Assembly (NCBI GenBank): GCA_035540755.1 | Contig: DATLGD010000142.1 | Location: forward strand, 1 to 7,167 | Direction of reading: 5' to 3' | Source of the DNA: DATLGD01 sp035540755 | GTDB taxonomy: Bacteria; Actinomycetota; Actinomycetes; Mycobacteriales; SCTD01 | DNA length: 7,167 nucleotides | Part shown: one piece after another, positions 1-5,669 of the stretch | Layout of the letters: the number at the start of each line of letters is the position of its first letter | Position numbering within the stretch: position 1 is the first letter of the stretch | Translations under genes and position numbers: made by a program | The notes under the pieces: generated by a model | What the model saw: only the letters and a program-made list of their open reading frames with translations | What the model was told of the DNA's origin: nothing | The model's database searches: none

Positions 1-99
1 ACCGGGCACGACCCGTACGCCCGCGGCTCGCTGCGCCGCCACCCATCCCCGCGCGAGGTGACGGCGCAGCGAGCCGCGGGCGTACGGGTCGTGCCCGGT
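1..99. repeat. Perfect 38-bp inverted repeat with 23-nt loop at the window edge
   Basis: Bases 1-38 are the exact reverse complement of bases 62-99, with bases 39-61 as loop. The pairing stops at the loop side (C39 against A61) but is perfect up to base 1, so 38 bp is a minimum length. There is no T-run beside it on either strand within the window, so it does not look like a simple intrinsic terminator. It lies downstream of the SMR-like gene on the minus strand. It may be a fold-back join at a contig end, the inner part of a longer palindrome, or a true large hairpin; the exact coincidence with the edge favours one of the first two. Confidence 0.95.
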
Positions 100-141
100 G
101 GCGACGAGCACCTCGGCCGCGGAGCCGAGCGCGGTGGGCAC
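1..141 (-). CDS. Possible 5' part of an unrecognised gene (47 codons, runs off the window)
   Basis: A minus-strand reading frame opens with GTG at 141-139, 11 bases after the stop of the SMR-like gene, and stays open to base 1. It begins MPTALGSAAEVLVATG and continues through HDPYARGSLRR. The first part has the G/C-rich third positions of real genes here; the last 14 codons, which lie in the outer hairpin arm, are less biased. An AGG lies three bases before the GTG, too close for a good ribosome binding site. I do not recognise the family. If the inverted repeat is an assembly artefact, codons beyond about residue 28 are not real. It could be the third gene of the methyltransferase and SMR-like unit, or spurious. 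Confidence 0.35.
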   Translation of the reverse strand, partial: MPTALGSAAEVLVATGHDPYARGSLRRHLARGWVAAQRAAGVRVVPG

Positions 142-152
142 GGTCCTGCCGG

Positions 153-524
153 TCAGCTGGTGGAGATGAGCACGACACCGGCGAACACGGTGACGATGCC
201 GGCGACCAGGCGCACCGTCATGCGCTCGCCGAGCAGCGCCCAGGCGAACATCGAGCTGAACGCCAGCGTCGAGCCGACCGCGATCGGGTAGGCCTGCGAC
301 AGCGGCACGTTGGCGAGCACCACCAGCCACAGCGCGAAGCTGACCGCGTAGCAGAGCGCTCCGACGCCGGCGAGCAGCACAGCGGGGGAGGCCCAGCTGC
401 CCGAGCGCACGAGCCCGGCCGCGTCGGCGAGGTTGGCGCGCAGCACGACCAGGCCCGCGACGCTCAGGACGACGTAGGCGAGAAAGGCCACGACGACCGC
501 GCCGCGCACGGACGCGATCAGCAC
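153..524 (-). CDS. Small four-helix SMR/EamA-like membrane protein, putative lipid-linked sugar flippase subunit
   Basis: The 123-residue protein has the size and layout of the SMR/ArnE type, with hydrophobic helices at about residues 9-29, 47-69, 78-98 and 104-121. The stretch from about 71 to 121, with NVPLSQAYPIAVG and the LLGERMT turn before the last helix, is typical of EamA/SMR proteins. Helix 1 has no acidic residue, whereas the proton-coupled multidrug members such as EmrE need a glutamate there (Glu14). That points away from drug efflux and toward the ArnE/ArnF-like group, which flips undecaprenyl-linked aminoarabinose. The GTG start lies one base after the methyltransferase stop (TGA-C-GTG), and GGGG five bases upstream may be a weak ribosome binding site, so the two are surely co-translated. 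The flippase role is inferred from the GT2 and YfhO-like neighbours. Other small transporters remain possible. Confidence 0.85.
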   Translation of the reverse strand: MLIASVRGAVVVAFLAYVVLSVAGLVVLRANLADAAGLVRSGSWASPAVLLAGVGALCYAVSFALWLVVLANVPLSQAYPIAVGSTLAFSSMFAWALLGERMTVRLVAGIVTVFAGVVLISTS

Positions 525-525
525 G

Positions 526-1227
526 TCAGCCCCGGGCTGGGGTGCAGACGGCGAACAGGCTGACCCCGCGACGCTCGCCGACCGGCAGCACCCGCTCGAG
601 GGAGACGACGCCGCGCAGCGCCGCGTTCAGCGGAGCCGGCACCTGGGCGATGTCGCTGCCCGTGCTGCGCTTGCGACGGGCGGCCGCCAGCGGCCGCATG
701 AGCACGTTCCACGACCAGAGCCGCTGCACGTTCAGGCCTGCGCCGGTGAGCACGGCGTCCAGGCTCTCGCGGGTGTAGCGGCGCAGGTGGTGAACGGCCT
801 CGTCGTGGGCCGACCAGAGCGCCGGATCAGCGGGCACGGCGACGACGAGGACGCCGTCCGGGCGCAGGATCCGGCGCAGCTCGGCGGCGGCCTTGGCGTC
901 GTCGTCGAGGTGCTCGAGCACGTCGAGGCAGGTGACGGCTCCCATCGACTCGGACGTCAGCGGCAGGTGGTGGGCGTCGGCGCGGGCCACGGTGAGACCG
1001 CGCGACTTCGACAGCTCGGCGCCGATCTCGGAGTACTCGAAGGCGAGCGTGCGCCAGCCGAGCTTCTCCAGCACCCGCACGTTGCCGCCGGCAGCCGCGC
1101 CGACGTCGGCCGCCCACCCGCCGGTGCGGCGATCACGCAGGACCCGCTCGAGGACGCTGCGGCGCTCGGCGAACCACCAGTGCTTGTCCTCGATGGTCGC
1201 CAGGGCCTCGATCTCGACCGGGTCCAC
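526..1227 (-). CDS. Class I SAM-dependent methyltransferase (Methyltransf_11/25-like)
   Basis: The 233-residue protein has a Rossmann methyltransferase core. Motif I is DVGAAAGGN (41-49), with alanines where DVGCGTGGN is more usual. The acidic residue after strand 2 is E64 in AFEYS, motif II-like ADAHHLPL is at 83-90, and LDVLEHLDDD is at 101-110. The N-terminal HWWFAERR (16-23) and the HDEAVHHLRRYT segment (141-152) are shared by a subgroup often found beside glycosyltransferases and surface-glycan genes. The start chosen is the GTG at 1227-1225, because GGAGG lies six bases upstream; an in-frame GTG seven codons earlier (1248) has no such site. It is the first gene of a minus-strand unit with the SMR-like gene and is divergent from the YfhO-like gene. 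The substrate is unknown; a sugar, polyprenol or lipid in the same pathway is inference. Confidence 0.9.
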   Translation of the reverse strand: MDPVEIEALATIEDKHWWFAERRSVLERVLRDRRTGGWAADVGAAAGGNVRVLEKLGWRTLAFEYSEIGAELSKSRGLTVARADAHHLPLTSESMGAVTCLDVLEHLDDDAKAAAELRRILRPDGVLVVAVPADPALWSAHDEAVHHLRRYTRESLDAVLTGAGLNVQRLWSWNVLMRPLAAARRKRSTGSDIAQVPAPLNAALRGVVSLERVLPVGERRGVSLFAVCTPARG

Positions 1228-1233
1228 GCAGTT

Positions 1234-1238
1234 CCTCC
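1234..1238 (-). promoter_or_regulatory. Ribosome binding site of the methyltransferase gene
   Basis: On the minus strand GGAGG is followed by a six-base spacer (AACTGC) and GTG at 1227. This settles the start, as the upstream in-frame GTG at 1248 would place this site inside the coding region. Confidence 0.8.
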
Positions 1239-1380
1239 GTACGGGCACGCTCCGCGGCGCCCCGTGCGGACACCGGGGTCGACGGTACCGCCGCGGACGC
1301 TGCAGCCCGGGCGCCTCGCCTGGCTATTCTCCGGAGCGCACCGCACGCCTCCTGGCGGCGGCGTGTCCTGCACCTGCGGC

Positions 1381-1386
1381 GAGGAG
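1381..1386 (+). promoter_or_regulatory. Ribosome binding site of the YfhO-like gene
   Basis: GAGGAG ends six bases before the GTG at 1393. It decides the start of a frame that otherwise stays open for about 600 bases further upstream, antisense to the methyltransferase. Confidence 0.75.
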
Positions 1387-1392
1387 AGGTCG

Positions 1393-3612
1393 GTGCTTGC
1401 CGCGGTGACCTCGCACGCCGCCCCGCGCGTCCGCCCGGGCAACGTCCTGCGGAGCCTGCCGCCGCGGACCGCGGGAGCGCTCGCCGTGGTGGGCGTCGTG
1501 CTGAGCGGCCACGCCGTCGTGCTGTCGCGCAACCGGCACTTCTTCTTCCAGGACGACGTGCAGTCGTACTACGCGCCGCTCTGGGTCGACATCGGCCGGC
1601 GCCTGCGCGACGGCGAGCTGCCGGTGCTGGCGCCGAGCGAGTGGATGGCCGGCAACTACCTGCTCGAGGCGCAGGTCGGCCTGTGGAACCCGGCGCAGCT
1701 GCTGATCGCTCTGCTCGCGCCGTCCTTTGCGAACCTGGCCGTTCTCGCCGCGACGGTGGCGATCAGCTTCGCCGTGCTGCTCGGGACGGGCACCTACCGG
1801 GCGGCCCTGGCCCACGGTGCCGACGTGCGATGGGCGGTCTCGGCGGGCGCGGCAGCACCGTTCGCCGGCTGGACCCTCTGGTACGACTCGGCGACCTGGG
1901 TCCTCGCCCTCGTCGGAACCGCCTTCGTCACCCACGCCTGGGCCTCCGCCGTGCGCTACGCCGACGGGGCTGCCGGGCCCCTGCCGGCCTTCGCCTGGCT
2001 GTACCTGGCCCTGAGCACCGGCTACCCCTACGCGGCGCTGGGCGTGGCGCTGCTCAGCACCGGCCTGCTCGCCCGCCTGGCCGCCGTCCGCTCCGGGCGC
2101 GCGGTGCTGCTCCGGCTGGCCCTGCTCGGCGCCGCCGCCGCGTCCTGCGCTGCGATCACCTACCTGCCCGCCCTGCTGTCGCGTGACGTCACCCTCCGCG
2201 AGGCGATGGTGGGGGAGACCTTCGTGCGCGACTACTTCGTCGTCGAACCCTGGCAGTCGCTGGCCGCCCTCGTGCCCACCCACCTGCCGGCGTTCGGGTC
2301 CTTCGAGGGCCCGGAGCAGATCCCGAGCACCTGGATCGCCTGGTTCCTCCTGCCGGCGCTCGCCGTCCTCGACTGGCGGCGGGTCCGGGCCCGCGCAGCC
2401 GACGTCGCCGGGCCGGCGGTGGCCTCGCTCGCCGTCCTGCTCTGGGTGGCCGGTCCGGCCTACGCCGGTCCGCTGCGCTGGCCGGCCCGGATGCTGCCGT
2501 ACCTGGCGGTCGCCGCTCTGGTGACGCTGGCGGTGGCCGCCTCGGCCGGGACCTCCTGGTCCCGGTGGCCGCTGCGCGTCGGCGTCATGGCCGGTCTGGT
2601 CGCCGTCGGCGGCGCGCGGGCGGTCGCCGGCCGCACCGACCCGGTCGATGCGGCCCTCGGCACAGGTCTGGTCGTCGTCCTCGCCGTGGCGACCGGGCTC
2701 GCCTGGCGGCTGCGCGGTGCCCGCCTCGCAGCGGGCGTGGTGACGCTGTCGGTGCTGCCGGTGCTCGCGCTCCAGCTGACCGTGCACCCGCGCAACCCGA
2801 ACGTCATCGCGTGGGGCTTCCCGGCCGACCGCGCAGCGGCGTCCGACGCCTTTCCCGATCACGACGGGTCGACCCTGCAGCTCGCCGACGTCAACCTGGT
2901 CGAGCGGGCGGACCGGTCGGTCGACCGGGCGTGGAGCGCGCTCGCGTTCGGCAACTACGCGCGCGGCATGGACCGGGACCACGTCAACGGGTACACGCCG
3001 ATCGGCCACCAGGGCTTCCGCTCGCTGCTGTGCGAGCGGCACGCCGGCACCCTGTGCGACCGCGCCCGGGAGCAGGCCTTCGCCCGCGACCCGGCCACCG
3101 GCTCCCGGTACGTGGACCTGCTCGCGGTGCGCCGGGTGGTGCTGCAGCGCGCGCAGTACCCCACCGCCGCCGACCAGCCTCCGCCGCCGGGGTGGGCGCA
3201 GACCGCGGTCGACCCGTGGACGGTGACACTCGAGCGCACGGACCGGGTGCGACCTCCCGGCGACGTCGCCGCCGCGGTCGGCGTCGAGGTCGGCCCGACG
3301 TCGACGTCCGCCCGGTCGACCACCGCCCGGGTCTCCTCGGCCGGCGGCGGTCTCGTCGTGCTGTCCCGGCTCGCCTGGCCCGGGTACGCCGCCGCCCTGG
3401 ACGGCCGGACGCTGCCGGTCACGGCCCTCGACGACGTCTTCCTCGCCGTCGAGGTGCCGCCGGGCACGGTCGACGCCGAGCTGGTCGTCCGCTACGAGCC
3501 GCCGGGCTGGCGGCTCGGCACCGTCCTGGCGGCGCTGGGCGCGCTCGTTCTGGCCGGTCTCGTGGTCGAGCGCCGGCGGAGCCTCAGCCGGCGAGCGGCG
3601 CCCGCACCATGA
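1393..3612 (+). CDS. YfhO-like GT-C membrane glycosyltransferase, putative
   Basis: The 739-residue integral membrane protein has a short cytoplasmic N-terminus, a first helix at about 26-46, then an outer loop with QDDVQSYYAP (53-62). This acidic, tyrosine-rich first loop resembles the YfhO and GT-C pattern, where the loop aspartate is needed for transfer from a lipid-linked sugar. About ten further helices follow to about residue 462. An extracytoplasmic domain (about 463-705) contains the NGYTPIGHQGF segment (532-542) and, at 658-672, the LSRLAWPGYAAALDG motif typical of the YfhO C-terminal domain. A last helix is at about 709-724, followed by a basic tail. B. subtilis YfhO moves GlcNAc from undecaprenyl phosphate, made by the GT2 CsbB, to lipoteichoic acid; here the acceptor is unknown. 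The start follows GAGGAG. The 3' end overlaps the convergent epimerase gene by 29 bases. Sequence in this family diverges strongly, so a membrane protein of unknown role is the alternative. Confidence 0.8.
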   Translation: MLAAVTSHAAPRVRPGNVLRSLPPRTAGALAVVGVVLSGHAVVLSRNRHFFFQDDVQSYYAPLWVDIGRRLRDGELPVLAPSEWMAGNYLLEAQVGLWNPAQLLIALLAPSFANLAVLAATVAISFAVLLGTGTYRAALAHGADVRWAVSAGAAAPFAGWTLWYDSATWVLALVGTAFVTHAWASAVRYADGAAGPLPAFAWLYLALSTGYPYAALGVALLSTGLLARLAAVRSGRAVLLRLALLGAAAASCAAITYLPALLSRDVTLREAMVGETFVRDYFVVEPWQSLAALVPTHLPAFGSFEGPEQIPSTWIAWFLLPALAVLDWRRVRARAADVAGPAVASLAVLLWVAGPAYAGPLRWPARMLPYLAVAALVTLAVAASAGTSWSRWPLRVGVMAGLVAVGGARAVAGRTDPVDAALGTGLVVVLAVATGLAWRLRGARLAAGVVTLSVLPVLALQLTVHPRNPNVIAWGFPADRAAASDAFPDHDGSTLQLADVNLVERADRSVDRAWSALAFGNYARGMDRDHVNGYTPIGHQGFRSLLCERHAGTLCDRAREQAFARDPATGSRYVDLLAVRRVVLQRAQYPTAADQPPPPGWAQTAVDPWTVTLERTDRVRPPGDVAAAVGVEVGPTSTSARSTTARVSSAGGGLVVLSRLAWPGYAAALDGRTLPVTALDDVFLAVEVPPGTVDAELVVRYEPPGWRLGTVLAALGALVLAGLVVERRRSLSRRAAPAP

Positions 3613-4483
3613 GGGCGATGCCCGTCTCCATCGGGGTGAGGCGCACCCGGCCGGCACCGGGCGGCAGGGGAGCGAAGCGCAGCACCCGGGGCTGGAGGCG
3701 TGTCTGCGGCCGCTCGGCGTAGGTGGCCGGCACCCGCCGACGGGCGACGGCGCCGACGAGGGCGAGCACCTCCGCCACGGTGCGGCTGCGCCCTTCCCGC
3801 ACCAGTGCGGTCGAGAACCCCTGCGGCGCCGCTGCTCCGGCCTCGAGCGCGAGCTCCGCGGCGTCGGAGCTGAGCAGGTAGTCGCGCCGGGTGTCCGGGC
3901 TGACGAAGACGGTCATGGGCTGCCGCAGCCGGGTGCAGCGGACCGCCGTCGAGACCAGCCCGCGCGCGCTCAGGCGCCCCTGCGCCAGCCCGTAGACGTT
4001 GCTCATGCGGCACGCGACCACGCGGGCGCCGGTCTGCTCGGCCACCTCCCGCAGCAGCCCTTCCTGGCGGAGCTTCTCCTTGCCGTACGGGGCGACCGGG
4101 CAGGGAGGGGTGTCCTCCTGCACCACCTGCGGACCCTGCCCGCCGTAGAGGGCCCCGCCGGAGGAGGCGAACACGACCGTCGTGCCGGCGGCGACCGGCT
4201 CCGGCAGGGCGCGCAGCGCGTCACCGACGGCGGCGAGGCCCGCCGTCTCGGCCGCCAGGTCGTCCTCGGATGCGCCGACGTGGCCGACGCCGGCCGCCCA
4301 CAGCACCGTCGTGGGCCCGCCGGCGGAGGCCAGTCGGATGAGCTCGGCCCGCAGGTGCCCCGGCACCTCTTCGGGCGCGGACCAGGGCGGCCGCACCAGG
4401 TGGACGTCGACGCCGCGCCGGGCCAGCGAGGTGCGGAAGCCCGAGCCGAGGATTCCGCGGCCGCCGAGCAGCACGTACCTCAC
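3584..4483 (-). CDS. NAD-dependent epimerase/dehydratase (extended SDR)
   Basis: The 299-residue protein begins with a nucleotide-binding Rossmann motif, YVLLGGRGILGSGF (GGRGILG at 7-13). The catalytic serine lies in FASSGGALYG (S108 or S109), and the YxxxK pair is Y133 and K137 in APYGKEK. CRMSNVYG (158-165) and RRDYLLSSDAAE (199-210) match the substrate-side motifs of nucleotide-sugar epimerases and dehydratases. The protein would act in the cytoplasm on a nucleotide-linked or polyprenyl-linked sugar; the exact substrate cannot be read. The GTG start overlaps the GT2 stop (GTGA, four bases) and has no ribosome binding site, so translation probably reinitiates from the upstream gene. It could supply the GT2 donor or act on the GT2 product, like the DprE2-type reductases that work on polyprenyl-linked sugars. 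No disruption is visible. Confidence 0.88.
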   Translation of the reverse strand: MRYVLLGGRGILGSGFRTSLARRGVDVHLVRPPWSAPEEVPGHLRAELIRLASAGGPTTVLWAAGVGHVGASEDDLAAETAGLAAVGDALRALPEPVAAGTTVVFASSGGALYGGQGPQVVQEDTPPCPVAPYGKEKLRQEGLLREVAEQTGARVVACRMSNVYGLAQGRLSARGLVSTAVRCTRLRQPMTVFVSPDTRRDYLLSSDAAELALEAGAAAPQGFSTALVREGRSRTVAEVLALVGAVARRRVPATYAERPQTRLQPRVLRFAPLPPGAGRVRLTPMETGIALMVRAPLAG

Positions 4484-5574
4484 GCGACGGACTGCGGGCG
4501 CTCCGAGGCGCGGTCCTGCACGGGAGCCGACGGCCGCACGGGGTCGGCCCGCGCGTCGTCGAGCGCGGCCTGCAGGTTCCAGAGCGCGCGGGCGTCGGCG
4601 TGCTCGGCGATGACGTAGAGCGGCTTGCCGATGGAGTTGCGCACGGCGAAGCTGATGTACTCGGCCAGCGTCGCCAGGGTGATGAACACGCCGCCGGCGA
4701 GCAGCAGCTGGGTGATGAACACCGAGGCCCAGCCGGGGGTGGTCTCGAAGGCGCCGGTCAGCCGGCGCTGGGCGACGAAGGCCGCGACCGCGAGACCGGT
4801 CAGCGCGATCACGACACCGACGACGGCCACCAGGCGCAGCGGGCGGGCTCCGGTCGACAGCACCATCCGCCAGAAGTGGCTGAGCAGGCGGCGGTAGTCG
4901 TACGAGGACTCCGACCCTTCGCTGCGCATCTCCAACGGGCAGCGGGCGCCCTCCCCGCACGACCAGTTCATGGCGACGTCGAGGTAGACGCTGTCGCCCA
5001 TGTAGGCGCAGGCGGATCGGGCCACCGAGCCCTCGATGAGCCGGAAGCTGTGGAAGTCGCCGCGCGAGCCGCTCATGACCCGGAACAGTGCCTTGGCCGT
5101 GCGCGACGCGGCGTTGCGCACCGCCCCGTGCGGCGGCGCGTTGCTCGGCCGGGCGTACACCAGCGGCACGCTCTCGTCGGCGGCGGTGCGGAGCATGGCG
5201 GCGACCCCGGCCGGGTCGTGCTGGCCGTCCTCGTCCATGGTGGCGATCCAGTCGCCGTTGGTGGACACGATGCCCGCGACCGTGGCCGGGTGCTGGCCGA
5301 AGTTGCGGGTCAGCCACAGCACGCGCACGCGACGGTCGAGCGCCTCCAGCGACCGCAGCCGCTCGCGCTCCCCTGCCGGCAGGGCCGGGTTGTCGCAGAC
5401 GAGCAGCACCTCGTCGAGCCGCACGACCACGCCGGCGGCCAGCTCCAGCCGGTCGGCGACCTGCAGCGCCTCGGTGACGACGTCGGTCAGCGCCGGCCCG
5501 GCCCGGTACACCGGCACGACGACGCTGAGCGTCTGCTCGAGCGGCCGCACGGGGCGGTCGGGCGTCGCGGTCAT
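4480..5574 (-). CDS. GT2 polyprenyl-phosphate glycosyltransferase (ArnC/GtrB/CsbB/DPM1-like)
   Basis: The 364-residue protein starts with a GT-A nucleotide-sugar fold: TLSVVVPVYRAG (15-26), then LTRNFGQHPATVAGI (88-102), the typical ArnC/GtrB segment. The metal-binding acidic cluster is ATMDEDGQHDP (111-121). The segment 215-239, with EMRSEG, SSYDYRRLLSHFWR and MVLS, matches the conserved RxxGxSxY..RLL block before the membrane part. Two helices follow at about 247-267 and 285-305. The tail from about 315 to 364 is hydrophilic and probably cytoplasmic. Members move a sugar from UDP- or GDP-sugar to undecaprenyl or decaprenyl phosphate at the inner membrane face. The gene starts at ATG without a Shine-Dalgarno sequence, six bases after a TAGCCT box, which suggests a leaderless message. 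It is the first gene of a two-gene unit with the epimerase. Confidence 0.92.
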   Translation of the reverse strand: MTATPDRPVRPLEQTLSVVVPVYRAGPALTDVVTEALQVADRLELAAGVVVRLDEVLLVCDNPALPAGERERLRSLEALDRRVRVLWLTRNFGQHPATVAGIVSTNGDWIATMDEDGQHDPAGVAAMLRTAADESVPLVYARPSNAPPHGAVRNAASRTAKALFRVMSGSRGDFHSFRLIEGSVARSACAYMGDSVYLDVAMNWSCGEGARCPLEMRSEGSESSYDYRRLLSHFWRMVLSTGARPLRLVAVVGVVIALTGLAVAAFVAQRRLTGAFETTPGWASVFITQLLLAGGVFITLATLAEYISFAVRNSIGKPLYVIAEHADARALWNLQAALDDARADPVRPSAPVQDRASERPQSVA

Positions 5575-5580
5575 GGCGCC

Positions 5581-5586
5581 AGGCTA
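5581..5586 (-). promoter_or_regulatory. -10 box for a leaderless GT2-epimerase transcript
   Basis: TAGCCT on the minus strand matches the TANNNT pattern of actinobacterial sigma-70-type -10 elements. Its last base is six bases before the ATG at 5574, which puts the expected transcription start on or next to the A of ATG. There is no purine-rich ribosome binding site before the ATG, which fits a leaderless message. No clear -35 box is seen. Confidence 0.55.
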
Positions 5587-5657
5587 GTGCCCGCCGGTCG
5601 TTGCCGGCGCCACCGCGCCGAGGCTCGCCGGCCCACCGGGAAGGCCCAGTGCGCACG

Positions 5658-5663
5658 TAGGGT
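5658..5663 (+). promoter_or_regulatory. -10 box or ribosome binding site before rarA
   Basis: TAGGGT matches TANNNT and lies six bases before the GTG of rarA, the same spacing as on the opposite strand for the GT2 gene. It could set a leaderless rarA start. The inner AGGG, seven bases from the GTG, could instead serve as a Shine-Dalgarno sequence, in which case the promoter lies further upstream in the 95-base gap. The sequence alone cannot decide. No -35 box stands out. Confidence 0.45.
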
Positions 5664-5669
5664 CTGCGC

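Larger units (their letters stand above)
1228..1392. promoter_or_regulatory. Divergent control region between methyltransferase and YfhO-like genes
   Basis: These 165 bases separate two divergent starts and must hold both promoters. On the plus strand TATTCT at 1325-1330 fits a -10 element (four of six consensus bases). It would give a leader of roughly 55 bases before the GTG at 1393. I see no convincing -35 box at the right distance. An 8-base palindrome CGGTACCG lies at 1283-1290 and a weak CCCCG/CGGGG stem at 1260-1278; either could be an operator but neither is long enough to rely on. No clear -10 for the methyltransferase could be picked out. The region is less G/C-rich around 1320-1332, as expected at a promoter. 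Confidence 0.45.

Noticed and set aside
153..524. The small membrane protein as a quaternary ammonium or multidrug exporter of the EmrE type.
   Set aside because: Helix 1 lacks the required glutamate and the neighbours point to lipid-linked sugar metabolism.
787..1392. Upstream extension of the YfhO-like frame, antisense to the methyltransferase.
   Set aside because: The extra 202 codons read the opposite strand of a clear methyltransferase gene and give low-complexity, charged sequence. GAGGAG before the GTG at 1393 marks the real start.
3571..3593. Short CGCCGG/CCGGCG inverted repeat near the converging gene ends, considered as a terminator.
   Set aside because: The stem is only 6 bp with an 11-base loop and no T-run, and such repeats are common by chance at this GC content.
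1324..3657. A 777-codon open frame on the minus strand.
   Set aside because: It is antisense to the YfhO-like gene and translates to arginine-, glycine- and histidine-rich sequence without domains. Long antisense frames are expected at this GC content.
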